A DNA stretch of 11,095 bases from Methanomassiliicoccaceae archaeon (GCA_031254685.1 JAIRTZ010000099.1:1-11095), one strand, 5' to 3'; shown: positions 1 to 6,349, counted from the stretch's first letter. Numbers and translations are program-made. The notes: a model not told the origin generated them from the sequence alone.

Positions 1-2
1 AT

Positions 3-179
3 TTCGATTTCTGTATAGACGTTCCCAAAAGTTTCAGTCTCATGGACATCGGGGGACTTATGGGTGACCTCGAAGACGCGGTCGGGGCAAAGGTCGACCT
101 GTTATGCGAAGATAACATGCACAAAAAACCGCGCCTGATGGAGGAGGTATTGCGTGACCGCAAGCTCGTATTCGGATAG
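3..179 (+). CDS. MntA-like minimal nucleotidyltransferase (antitoxin), C-terminal part, cut by window edge
   Basis: The frame starting at base 3 is open to a TAG stop at 177-179 and gives 58 residues with no start in the window, so only the C-terminal part is present. Its pattern (FDFCIDVPKSFSLMD, then GGLMGDLEDAVGAKVDLL) matches the region after the G-S...D-x-D active site of the minimal nucleotidyltransferases paired with HEPN (DUF86) proteins. The Asp at residue 2 should be the second Asp of D-x-D, and VDLL carries the third acidic position. The glycine/serine motif lies outside the window. In this family MntA is the antitoxin that adds AMP to a tyrosine of its HepT partner. That role fits here because the next gene, overlapping by 26 bases, encodes a HepT-like HEPN protein. 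Family assignment is from motif recognition only; whether this copy is active cannot be told from the fragment. Confidence 0.75.
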   Translation, partial: FDFCIDVPKSFSLMDIGGLMGDLEDAVGAKVDLLCEDNMHKKPRLMEEVLRDRKLVFG

Positions 180-512
180 AGATATCGAGAATCTGCAAAC
201 TATTGTTAAATTCTGCGAGGACATCGAAAGTCTCGCCGAGCGCCACGTTCCGGTGAGAATGACTTCGAAGAGAACATCTCGTTGCAGTATAGCTGCGTAT
301 ACGCTCTCATACAGATCGGTGAGCACGTCAAGCGTCTGTCCTCCGATCTCAGAGGCCAATGGCCGGACATAAAGTGGAAGAATATCATAAACATGAGGGA
401 CTTCGTCGTTCACAATTACGCGAGGATCGACGTTTCCATACTGAGGACGACAGTGTTGGCCGACGTCCCCGATCTGAAAGAAAAATGCCGCTCGATCCTC
501 AGCGGTCTTTGA
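154..512 (+). pseudogene. HepT-like HEPN (DUF86) toxin gene, frameshifted
   Basis: A GTG at 154 follows a strong GGAGGAGGT site (140-148) and opens a frame reading MTASSYSDRDIENLQTIVKF, typical of the N-terminus of DUF86/HepT proteins. This frame runs into unrelated sequence after about residue 30. The family-like continuation (GENDFEENISLQYS, then IQIGEHVKRLSSD, then RDFVVHNY) is in another frame, from about 252 to the TGA at 510-512. One added base near 246-254 would join the two halves into a normal length of about 120 residues. RDFVVHNY fits the HEPN R-x4-H-x-Y motif, which holds the RNase residues and the tyrosine that MntA adenylylates. As sequenced, the product would be truncated before that motif, so the toxin should be inactive. 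A sequencing error is the main alternative. The gene overlaps mntA at its start, as expected for this two-gene module. Confidence 0.8.
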
Positions 513-1600
513 TAAATGATAAATACGGCCCGATTCTTCGTATCGTCGTGGCAGGCGTACTGAGAGAGCATTCCGTGATCGTCGCGGACCAGAAGGAAAG
601 CAGTCAGATCTACAACAAGGGCAGCTTCGGATATCCGCTGAGCGGCGGTTCTCTCGAGCTCGATCTGACAGAGGCGACGTTCCTGCTCGAGACCGGCCGC
701 CTGGAAGTTCTGCGGAACAACGAGAGGATGACGCCGGAGGAGCTTTTCACTTACTCGTCATCGGTGTCCGAGGGATTCGACATTCGCTACATGGTCTACC
801 GCGACATCAGGCAGCGCGGGTTCGTGGTCAAGGCGGAGACGAGCGATCTCGATCTCTCGGTGTTCCCCCGCGGGAAGACGCTGAGCAACGCGCGCCCGAA
901 ATATCTGGTCAAGGCGGTATCGGAACGGACGGCGTTCAGCATCGATACGTTCATGGAGCTCGCCGAGACGACCTCTTCCAAGGGCAAGGAGCTGCTGTTC
1001 GGCATAGTCGACGAAGAGGGTGACATGACCTTCTATATCGTCTCCAAACGCAAGCTGGGCGGCACGATAGCGGCGGCGGACGGCAAGGTCGGCACGGAAT
1101 GCAAACTCATTCGCGACAGAGTGTTCGTCTTTGACGGGACGGCGGCGTCTGCGATCTACGGCAACGGCGCGTTCGGCAAGATGACCGACGGTGTTCTTCA
1201 GATGTCGCTGATAGAAACGTGCTATCTGCTGTCGAAAGGTATCATCGGGTCCGTATCGTCAGAAAGCGGGAAGAGGATGAAACTCGCCGAGATGATGAGG
1301 TTCGGCCGTTCGGCGCAGGACGAGTTCGACCTGAGGTTCAAGGCGTTCTCCGATATGCGCGATAACGGCCTCGTCGTGAAGACCGGGTTCAAGTACGGCA
1401 CGCATTTCAGAGTTTACGAAGGGCATCCGGACTCATGCCACGCGAGATTCCTCGTCCACTCGGTGGACGGGTCGAGGACGATGATGTGGCCCGAGATATC
1501 GCGTGCGGTGCGGCTTGCGCACGGCGTCAAGAAAGAGATACTGTTCTGCCGCGTGAAGGGCGGCATCGAATACCTGGAGTTCAAACGCTTCAGGCCGTAA
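485..1600 (+). CDS. endA: tRNA-splicing endonuclease, two-repeat archaeal type
   Basis: EndA cuts pre-tRNA at the bulge-helix-bulge structure at both exon-intron borders. The 371-residue product holds two related halves. The second has the family's catalytic triad: Tyr311 in FRVYEG, His319 in SCHARFLV, and Lys350 in VRLAHGVKK. The first half repeats the same fold (for example YMVYRDIRQRGFVVK against FKAFSDMRDNGLVVK) but has Phe and no matching His at those positions, so it is probably a structural domain. This layout and length match the homodimeric EndA of euryarchaea such as Archaeoglobus. The start is uncertain: ATG 485 overlaps the hepT remnant by 28 bases and has only a weak GAAAG upstream. 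GTG 548 (350 residues) would match the family N-terminus better, and a TATA-like GATAAATAC at 518-526 lies about 25 bases before it, which would suit a leaderless transcript. TTG 509 is less likely. Confidence 0.93.
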   Translation: MPLDPQRSLINDKYGPILRIVVAGVLREHSVIVADQKESSQIYNKGSFGYPLSGGSLELDLTEATFLLETGRLEVLRNNERMTPEELFTYSSSVSEGFDIRYMVYRDIRQRGFVVKAETSDLDLSVFPRGKTLSNARPKYLVKAVSERTAFSIDTFMELAETTSSKGKELLFGIVDEEGDMTFYIVSKRKLGGTIAAADGKVGTECKLIRDRVFVFDGTAASAIYGNGAFGKMTDGVLQMSLIETCYLLSKGIIGSVSSESGKRMKLAEMMRFGRSAQDEFDLRFKAFSDMRDNGLVVKTGFKYGTHFRVYEGHPDSCHARFLVHSVDGSRTMMWPEISRAVRLAHGVKKEILFCRVKGGIEYLEFKRFRP

Positions 1601-1615
1601 GAAGTAAAATTGAAA

Positions 1616-1631
1616 GGGCGCGTGCGCGCCC
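1616..1631. terminator. GC hairpin between convergent endA and tfb
   Basis: A perfect 7-bp inverted repeat (GGGCGCG and CGCGCCC around TG) lies in the 41-base gap between the stops of endA and tfb. Being symmetric, it could stop or stabilise transcripts from both sides. Archaeal termination mainly relies on T-tracts, and only short ones are nearby, so the terminator role is an inference. Confidence 0.5.
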
Positions 1632-1641
1632 GTTAATGTGT

Positions 1642-2574
1642 TTATAACTGGATCTCGATCCCGAGCTTCTCTGTCAGTTCCTTGTAACGGTTGCGTATCG
1701 TAACCTCTGTCACACCCGCGACGTCGGCCACTTCGCGCTGCGTCCTGCGCTCGTTGCAAAGGATCGACGAGATGTATATCGCCGCCGCGGCGACGCCCGC
1801 CGGTCCGCGTCCCGCTGTAAGTTCCTTTTCGGATGCGTCCTTGAGGATCTCGGCCGCCTTGCTCTGCACCTCGCCGCTTAACTTCAGTTCCGAGCAGAAC
1901 CTCTGCACATAGTCCTGAGGCTTCGTCGGCATCAGCTTCAGTTTCAGCTCACGGGTCATGAACCTGTACGTCCTTCCGATCTCCTTGCGCCCGACGCGGC
2001 TCGATCCGGCCACTTCGTCCAAGGTCCTCGGGACGCCGCACTGTCTGCACGCCGCATACAGCGACGCGGCGACGACGCCCTCGATGCTCCGTCCCCTGAT
2101 CAGGTTCTTGTTCACGGCTTTGCGATAGACCATCGCCGCCGTCTCCCTGACGTTCCTGGGAAGGCCCATGGTCGACGCCATCCTGTCCAGTTCCGACAGG
2201 GCGAACGCAAGGTTCCTCTCCGTCGCGTTGGACACGCGTATCCTTCTCTGCCATTTCCTGAGGCGGTAGAGCTGCGCACGATTCCTCGTGGGTATGCTCT
2301 TCCCGTAGCTGTCCTTGTTCTTCCAAGAGATCTCCGTGGACAATCCCTTGTCGTGTATCGTATAGGTCATCGGAGCACCGGTACGCGCGCGTTTCTCGCC
2401 CTGTTCGACGTCGAACGCCCTCCATTCCGGTCCCTGGTCAATGAACTGATCGTCGAGTACGACGCCGCAATCGTCGCAAAGCAGCTCCCCCCTCTCATAG
2501 TCGCGCACTAGGTGCCTGCTTCCGCATTCCGGGCACTTCTCGACCTCATCAGTTCCTTCTCTTATTCTTGCCAT
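1642..2574 (-). CDS. tfb: Transcription initiation factor B (TFB)
   Basis: TFB binds the TATA-binding protein on promoter DNA, reads the BRE and recruits RNA polymerase. The 310-residue product is full length. It has an N-terminal zinc ribbon with CPEC at 14-17 and CDDC at 33-36, then the B-reader region (EWRAFDVEQGEKRARTG, about 50-66). Two cyclin folds follow, about 115-205 and 212-300. The second ends in a helix-turn-helix (TQREVADVAGVTEVTIRNRY, 278-297) that contacts the BRE. The start ATG at 2574 is preceded by AAGGGGG; an in-frame upstream start at 2592 lacks support and would lengthen the overlap. The ATG lies 26 bases inside gar1, so the two are cotranscribed and probably translationally coupled. 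gar1 next to tfb is a pairing I recall from other euryarchaea. Whether this is the only TFB in the genome is unknown. Confidence 0.97.
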   Translation of the reverse strand: MARIREGTDEVEKCPECGSRHLVRDYERGELLCDDCGVVLDDQFIDQGPEWRAFDVEQGEKRARTGAPMTYTIHDKGLSTEISWKNKDSYGKSIPTRNRAQLYRLRKWQRRIRVSNATERNLAFALSELDRMASTMGLPRNVRETAAMVYRKAVNKNLIRGRSIEGVVAASLYAACRQCGVPRTLDEVAGSSRVGRKEIGRTYRFMTRELKLKLMPTKPQDYVQRFCSELKLSGEVQSKAAEILKDASEKELTAGRGPAGVAAAAIYISSILCNERRTQREVADVAGVTEVTIRNRYKELTEKLGIEIQL

Positions 2575-2809
2575 GCTGAGCCCCCTTCTCAAAGTAGAGT
2601 TTCTTACCTGTTATGTTCATCAGGACGGACCGGTCGGCGGGAGTCACGGAAACGTACGGATTGTCCACGGGTCCGAATATCCTTTTCACCGATCCGACCT
2701 TCTTCTGTTTCGAATCGTAAACGACGTTGCCGTACTCCGGTGTCACCTCGCCTCTGACGATGATGATGCCTTCGTGCGTGACATCTTCCACAATACCTAA
2801 AACATCCAT
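2549..2809 (-). CDS. gar1: H/ACA RNP protein Gar1
   Basis: Gar1 is a small subunit of the H/ACA ribonucleoprotein, where it works with Cbf5, Nop10 and L7Ae in guide-RNA-directed pseudouridylation of rRNA. The 86-residue product has the Gar1 core: a beta-barrel start (MDVLGIVEDVTHEGIIIVRG), then GSVKRIFGPVDNPYVSV at 39-55, whose FGPV..PYV pattern is diagnostic. It ends in a short basic tail (KNKRRN). The ATG at 2809 is preceded by AGGGATATAC, a weak ribosome binding site. An extension to 2890 is rejected because it would read through the TATA boxes. The gene is first in an operon with tfb, whose start lies inside its last codons. Confidence 0.92.
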   Translation of the reverse strand: MDVLGIVEDVTHEGIIIVRGEVTPEYGNVVYDSKQKKVGSVKRIFGPVDNPYVSVTPADRSVLMNITGKKLYFEKGAQHGKNKRRN

Positions 2810-2867
2810 GTATATCCCTATGCCAGTAGTTTTTTTACCGACCGAGTTTTTAGAACGATAATAAATC

Positions 2868-2903
2868 CAATATATAATACTTTTCGTCAATTATATATTT
2901 AAG
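2868..2903 (-). promoter_or_regulatory. Promoter region of the gar1-tfb operon, two TATA-like boxes
   Basis: On the minus strand this AT-rich stretch contains CTTAAATATATAA (2903-2891) and, closer to the gene, ATTATATATTGG (2879-2868). The proximal box would place the transcription start near 2845, leaving a leader of about 35 bases before the ATG at 2809. The distal box would give a longer leader. Which one is used cannot be decided by reading. Confidence 0.6.
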
Positions 2904-3030
2904 TGCCATGTTAACGGCGAGTGTACGCATCGTTTCGGGAAATATGCGGTTAATATGTGTTAATACGCCGTACGTAACGATTGTGCGGAGGATCGGACGG
3001 ACGTCCGCCGGGCGGGGAACATCCGTGTCC

Positions 3031-3055
3031 GAAGATAAGAATAAGAAAGGAAAGC
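3031..3055 (-). terminator. T-rich tract downstream of the membrane protein gene
   Basis: Read on the minus strand, this region starts 15 bases after the TAA stop and is pyrimidine-rich with repeated T-runs (CTTTCCTTTCTTATTCTTATCTTC). Such T-tracts are the usual archaeal termination signal. The remaining 2904-3030 stretch, upstream of gar1, holds no gene that I can support. Confidence 0.45.
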
Positions 3056-3069
3056 GGCGGGTGCCGCGT

Positions 3070-3372
3070 TTAACTCTTCATGACCGCAACGAGGAATATC
3101 CCCACGGCGGCAAGCGCGCCGATGACGGCGGCGACGATGTTGATGAGCGCGGCGCGCATTACGTCCCACGCCGCGACGTCGGAGAACAGCTCGATGTCGC
3201 TCCATCCGACAAGGTAAGCCCATACCGCTCCCACAATGAGGCCGATGGCCAAGAGGGCGACTCCGACCCTTCTGCTCTTACCGCTGCCGAAATACGCCGT
3301 GAACACACCCGCTACCAGCATTACGATAGCGAACGCGAACACCAGGATCGTTAGGAAATCCATCCACTCCAT
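3070..3372 (-). CDS. Small membrane protein with three predicted helices, function unknown
   Basis: I do not recognise this 100-residue protein. It has three hydrophobic stretches long enough to cross the membrane: about 6-27 (FLTILVFAFAIVMLVAGVFTA), 37-56 (VGVALLAIGLIVGAVWAYLV) and 72-96 (MRAALINIVAAVIGALAAVG and onwards). A short basic loop (GSGKSRR, 30-36) lies between the first two and an acidic loop (WSDIELFSDVAAWD) between the second and third. No charged residue lies within the helices. The ATG at 3372 follows GGAGGA with a 5-base spacer, and a TATA-like box lies about 40 bases upstream, so it is likely expressed on its own. Strong start signals and three clean helices argue for a real gene, but no function can be inferred from its neighbours. 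Confidence 0.75.
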   Translation of the reverse strand: MEWMDFLTILVFAFAIVMLVAGVFTAYFGSGKSRRVGVALLAIGLIVGAVWAYLVGWSDIELFSDVAAWDVMRAALINIVAAVIGALAAVGIFLVAVMKS

Positions 3373-3411
3373 CTTATTCCTCCAAATGGACCGTCAACCA
3401 GCTTGCGCCGG

Positions 3412-3453
3412 TATATATCACACGATACGGCAACATGTTAAATCGTATTTAAC
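3412..3453 (-). promoter_or_regulatory. Promoter of the small membrane protein, with upstream inverted repeat
   Basis: A TATATA box at 3412-3417 lies about 40 bases upstream of the ATG at 3372, giving an expected transcript start near 3390. About 20 bases further upstream is an inverted repeat with 7-bp arms GTTAAAT (3437-3443) and ATTTAAC (3447-3453) around CGT. Its position before the TATA box would suit an activator or a repressor site; this is an inference. Confidence 0.5.
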
Positions 3454-3505
3454 GTTTGCCCGATAGATAAGCGCGCACGATGGAACGCGCCCGTGATAAC
3501 GGCGC

Positions 3506-4417
3506 TCACACACGGTCCAGCCACTTCTCGTACTTCGGGTCCTTCCCGCGGACGATGTCCGCATATTTCGCCGCCAGCTGCTTTCCGACCTTCCCGGGCT
3601 TGCCGGTCCCGATGGGGCGTCCGTCCACGGACGTCGCCGCGGTGATCTCCGCGGCGGTGCCCGACATGAACACCTCGTCCGCGGTGTACAGGTCGATCCT
3701 CGATATCTCCGTCTCTATCGCCTCGTAACCGAGGTCCCTCGCTATCTCCATTATGGAGTTCCTCGTGATGCCCTCGAGTATGCTGTCGGAGACCTGCGGC
3801 GTGTACAGCTTTCCGCGCTTGAATATGAATATGTTCTCGCCGCTGCATTCCGCCACGTTGCCCTGGGCGTTCAGCATGAGCGCCTCGTCGAACCCGCGCT
3901 TCTTGGCGTCCATCTTCGCCAAACATGACGTAACGTAGATACCGTTGACCTTCGCTCCCGCCGGGGCGGCGAGGTTCCACGGTCTGAACCATGACGACGT
4001 CATGAGCGACGCGCCCTTCTCCTGCGCGTCCTTCCCGAGGTACGAGCCCATGTATATCGACGTTATGGCGAACTTGACGGGAACGCCTATCGGGTTGAGG
4101 CCGACGGCCTCTCCGCAGAGGAAGACGCACGGTTTGATGTAGTCGACCTTCTTGTTGATCCGTATCGTTTCCTTTATCGCCTCGCATATCTCCCCTTCCG
4201 TGTACGGGAGGTCGAAGCACATGACATTGCACGCGCCGATCAGCCTTTTCACGTGATCTTTCAATCTGAAAACGGCGATCCCCTTATCGGTCTCGTAGGC
4301 CCTGATGCCCTCGAACACGCCTGTACCGTAGTTCAACGCATGCGCAAGGACGTGGACCTTTGCATCTTCCCAGTTGACAAACTTTCCATCTATCCATATC
4401 TTCTCGGTCTTTTCCAT
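3506..4417 (-). CDS. ilvE: Branched-chain amino acid aminotransferase
   Basis: IlvE is a PLP enzyme that moves the amino group between glutamate and the 2-oxo acids of leucine, isoleucine and valine, the last step of their synthesis. The 303-residue product is normal length for fold-type IV aminotransferases. It shows the N-terminal GVFEGIRAY (33-41), the PLP lysine Lys156 in PAGAKVNG, the glutamate motif AECSGENIF (189-197), and the cofactor-phosphate region MSGTAAEITA (251-260). D-amino-acid aminotransferases and aminodeoxychorismate lyases share the fold, but the overall pattern and the neighbouring ACT protein favour IlvE. ATG 4417 is chosen because AGGTGA lies just upstream with a 5-base spacer. 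A GTG at 4426 falls within that site and is probably not a start. The gene begins 12 bases after the upstream stop, so the two form an operon. Confidence 0.93.
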   Translation of the reverse strand: MEKTEKIWIDGKFVNWEDAKVHVLAHALNYGTGVFEGIRAYETDKGIAVFRLKDHVKRLIGACNVMCFDLPYTEGEICEAIKETIRINKKVDYIKPCVFLCGEAVGLNPIGVPVKFAITSIYMGSYLGKDAQEKGASLMTSSWFRPWNLAAPAGAKVNGIYVTSCLAKMDAKKRGFDEALMLNAQGNVAECSGENIFIFKRGKLYTPQVSDSILEGITRNSIMEIARDLGYEAIETEISRIDLYTADEVFMSGTAAEITAATSVDGRPIGTGKPGKVGKQLAAKYADIVRGKDPKYEKWLDRV

Positions 4418-4429
4418 GTTCTTCACCTA

Positions 4430-4792
4430 TCACAGGGCGTTAAGCGCCTTAACATACCTCTCCGGTTTCGTCCGTTCTATTATCTCTTCCACCTGTGCCG
4501 ATCCGCCGATCAATCCGACATTGCCGTCGGATGTCGATATCAGCGCGTATGCGGATTGCCCCTCGACCGGAACGAGGCGCACCTCACAGACGTCCTGCAG
4601 CTTCTCGAGACGGGCCATCGCCGTCTCCGCGGATTCCTTCCCAACGACGGACAGGACGATCCTCGCTTTGCCGGGCAGCTCGCATTTTCCGACCACTATC
4701 GTCTCGACGTTGATCTTGTTGCGGGTGAACTCACCCATCGCACGCTGCATCACGCCGAACTCGTCCTTGACTATCATTGATATGACATGCAT
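4430..4792 (-). CDS. ACT-domain protein resembling acetolactate synthase small subunit
   Basis: The first 70 or so residues of this 120-residue protein form an ACT domain: MHVISMIVKDEFGVMQRAMG resembles the IlvN pattern of beta-strand, then PGV/FGV turn, then helix. It continues with the NKINVETIVVG strand and ARIVLSVVG. The C-terminal half (EVRLVPVEGQSAYALISTSD, then EEIIERTKPERYV) could be a short second domain. ACT domains bind amino acids and regulate metabolic enzymes. In IlvN, valine binding inhibits the catalytic IlvB. Here the partner gene is not in the window, so the role as IlvN is an inference from sequence and from ilvE directly downstream. A stand-alone regulator is an alternative. 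The ATG at 4792 follows AGGTGA by 5 bases; as in ilvE, a GTG inside that site is an unlikely start. Confidence 0.75.
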   Translation of the reverse strand: MHVISMIVKDEFGVMQRAMGEFTRNKINVETIVVGKCELPGKARIVLSVVGKESAETAMARLEKLQDVCEVRLVPVEGQSAYALISTSDGNVGLIGGSAQVEEIIERTKPERYVKALNAL

Positions 4793-4807
4793 TATCTTCA
4801 CCTGTCC

Positions 4808-4840
4808 ATCTTACATTGCGATGTAAGATATATTAATTTG
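4808..4840 (-). promoter_or_regulatory. Promoter and probable operator of the ACT-ilvE operon
   Basis: On the minus strand a TATA-like TTAATATAT (4838-4830) is followed directly by a perfect inverted repeat with 9-bp arms ATCTTACAT (4808-4816) and ATGTAAGAT (4821-4829), separated by TGCG. The expected transcript start, about 25 bases past the box, is near 4808. The palindrome therefore fills the space between the TATA box and the start, where a bound dimeric repressor would block the polymerase. The ribosome binding site and ATG follow within 16 bases. The regulator is not identifiable from the window. Confidence 0.65.
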
Positions 4841-4898
4841 TGAGAATTCGGGACCGAAGCACCCCCTCAGCGGTCTTTACGTGCGCGTTGTTCGGTGG

Positions 4899-4906
4899 TT
4901 TTATAT
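4899..4906 (+). promoter_or_regulatory. TATA-like box of the purE operon
   Basis: TTTTATAT at 4899-4906 lies about 26 bases before the purE ATG at 4930, so the transcript would have almost no leader. Yet AAAGGA (4920-4925) sits just before the ATG like a ribosome binding site. A start further upstream, driven from the AT-rich stretch at 4828-4839, would resolve this. Both options remain open. Confidence 0.45.
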
Positions 4907-4929
4907 CCTTTGAACATCTGAAAGGAACG

Positions 4930-5391
4930 ATGTCAAAAGTTCTGATCCTTATGGGCAGCAAGAGCGACCTGCCGGTGGCGGAGAAGGGGACGACGATCCT
5001 CAAGAGGTTTGGGATTGAATACGAAATGAAGGTTGCGTCGGCGCACAGGACGCCCAAGCGCGTTGAAGAGATCGTTACCAACAGCGACGCCGACGTGTTC
5101 ATAGCGATAGCCGGTCTGTCGGCGGCATTGCCCGGTGTTGTTGCTTCGCTGACCACGAGACCGGTGATCGGGGTGCCGGTCAGCGGCGCCGTGAATCTGG
5201 ACGCGTTGCTTTCCGTCACGCAGATGCCCCCCGGGATACCGGTGGCGGCGGTCGGTCTCGACCGCGGCGACAACGCGGGGATACTTGCGGTCGAGATACT
5301 CAGCGTCGGGACGCCCGCGCTGAGAAAGAAGCTGGCCGACTACCGTAAGGAGATGGAAGAGAAAGTGATCGCGGACTCAGACTCGGTGTGA
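4930..5391 (+). CDS. purE: Phosphoribosylaminoimidazole carboxylase / N5-CAIR mutase PurE
   Basis: PurE makes carboxyaminoimidazole ribonucleotide in inosinate synthesis. The 153-residue product has the substrate-phosphate loop MGSKSDLP (8-15), SAHRTP (37-42) with the catalytic histidine His39, and the GLSAALPGVVA and PVIGVPVSGAV segments of the family. Class I enzymes rearrange N5-CAIR made by PurK; class II enzymes carboxylate AIR directly. The SGAVNLDALLSVTQMPPGIPVAAV stretch does not let me decide, and no purK is in the window. ATG 4930 (MSKVLILMGSKSD) is preceded by AAAGGA and matches the usual N-terminus; upstream in-frame starts would add an unrelated 30 residues. It is followed within 2 bases by the GMP synthetase subunit, so the two purine genes form an operon. 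Confidence 0.94.
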   Translation: MSKVLILMGSKSDLPVAEKGTTILKRFGIEYEMKVASAHRTPKRVEEIVTNSDADVFIAIAGLSAALPGVVASLTTRPVIGVPVSGAVNLDALLSVTQMPPGIPVAAVGLDRGDNAGILAVEILSVGTPALRKKLADYRKEMEEKVIADSDSV

Positions 5392-5393
5392 CG

Positions 5394-6341
5394 ATGTTCG
5401 ACGCGAAGGCATTCGTTGACGATCAGATCGGGAAGATAGGCGGGACCGTCAGAGGAAAGGCGATAATAGCCTGCTCCGGTGGCGTCGACAGCGTCGTGGC
5501 CGCGGTCATCGCGAGCAAGGCGATAGGCGACAGGCTCCTTGCCGTTTACGTTGACACGGGGCTGATGAGGAAGGGCGAGACGGAAGAGGTCCGCGACATG
5601 CTCATGGGGCTGAACGTCAACTTCAAGATATTGGACGCCGCGGACGAGTTCTTCGGATCGCTGAAAGGGATCGCGGAACCGGAGGCGAAGCGCAAGGCCA
5701 TCGGTGAGAGATTCATAAGATGCTTCGAAAGGGAAGCGAAAGCGTTCGGCGCAAAATATCTCGTACAGGGAACGATAGCGCCGGACGTGATCGAATCGGG
5801 AAAGGACGGAAAAGGTCTCGTAAAATCGCACCACAACGTGGGCGGGATACCGAAGGAGATGGGATTGGAGCTCGTCGAACCGCTCATAGAGTTATACAAG
5901 GACGAGGTAAGACAGGCGGCGCGCTTCCTCGGCGTCAGGGAATCGGAACGCCAGCCGTTCCCCGGGCCGGGACTTGCGGTGAGATGTTTGGGCGAGGTAA
6001 CGCCGGAGAGCATCGGCGTGGTGCGCGAGGCGTGCCATATCGTCGAGGATGAGATACGAAAGGCGTCCAAGGCGGGAACGATGGGGCTTCCGTGGCAGTA
6101 CTTCGCCGCGTTGCTCCCGATAAGGTCCGTGGGCGTTCATAATTCTGAAAGAGTGTACGGAAGGACCGTCGTGATACGAGCGGTGCTCTCAAAGGACGGG
6201 ATGACCGCCAAGTGCGCCGAGATACCGTTCGATATACTGAAGAAGATATCGTCGCGCATAACGGACGAGATGGGCGACCGCGTCAACCGTGTTGTATTTG
6301 ATGTGACGGACAAGCCTCCCGCGACCATAGAATGGGAATGA
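5394..6341 (+). CDS. guaAB: GMP synthase subunit B (ATP-pyrophosphatase)
   Basis: This subunit activates XMP with ATP; ammonia from a separate glutamine amidotransferase subunit then converts it to GMP. In most bacteria and eukaryotes both parts are one protein, while many archaea split them. The 315-residue product has the PP-loop SGGVDS (28-33), the YLVQGTIAPDVIES segment (122-135), the PFPGPGLAVR motif (188-197), and the dimerisation end DKPPATIEWE (306-315). All are conserved in GuaA. The amidotransferase domain is absent and its gene is not in the window. ATG 5394 gives the family-like MFDAKAFVDDQI start. GTG 5388, overlapping the purE stop, would add two residues and cannot be excluded. 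There is no clear ribosome binding site, so translation probably depends on coupling with purE. Confidence 0.95.
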   Translation: MFDAKAFVDDQIGKIGGTVRGKAIIACSGGVDSVVAAVIASKAIGDRLLAVYVDTGLMRKGETEEVRDMLMGLNVNFKILDAADEFFGSLKGIAEPEAKRKAIGERFIRCFEREAKAFGAKYLVQGTIAPDVIESGKDGKGLVKSHHNVGGIPKEMGLELVEPLIELYKDEVRQAARFLGVRESERQPFPGPGLAVRCLGEVTPESIGVVREACHIVEDEIRKASKAGTMGLPWQYFAALLPIRSVGVHNSERVYGRTVVIRAVLSKDGMTAKCAEIPFDILKKISSRITDEMGDRVNRVVFDVTDKPPATIEWE

Positions 6342-6343
6342 GG

Positions 6344-6349
6344 TTTTTT
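6344..6349 (+). terminator. T-run after the GMP synthase gene
   Basis: Six T residues begin three bases after the TGA stop, in the 16-base gap before the convergent UPF0147 gene. T-runs directly after a stop are typical archaeal termination signals. No hairpin precedes it. Confidence 0.5.

Noticed and set aside
359..484. Upstream extension of endA to an ATG at 359
   Set aside because: It lies wholly inside the HepT coding region in another frame and gives a charged, low-complexity stretch unlike any EndA N-terminus.
2810..2890. 27-residue N-terminal extension of Gar1
   Set aside because: It would read through the TATA boxes, and the family begins at the MDVLG segment.
2908..3354. Open frame of 148 codons on the plus strand
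   Set aside because: It is antisense to the membrane protein gene, strongly charged and low in complexity, with no ribosome binding site.
3438..4232. Long open frame antiparallel in phase to ilvE on the same strand
   Set aside because: It is Arg/Gly/His-rich, has no start signals, and overlaps a clear aminotransferase; a GC-driven shadow.
4253..4826. Plus-strand open frames opposite ilvE and the ACT gene
   Set aside because: No start signals, no family resemblance, and both are antisense to well-supported genes.
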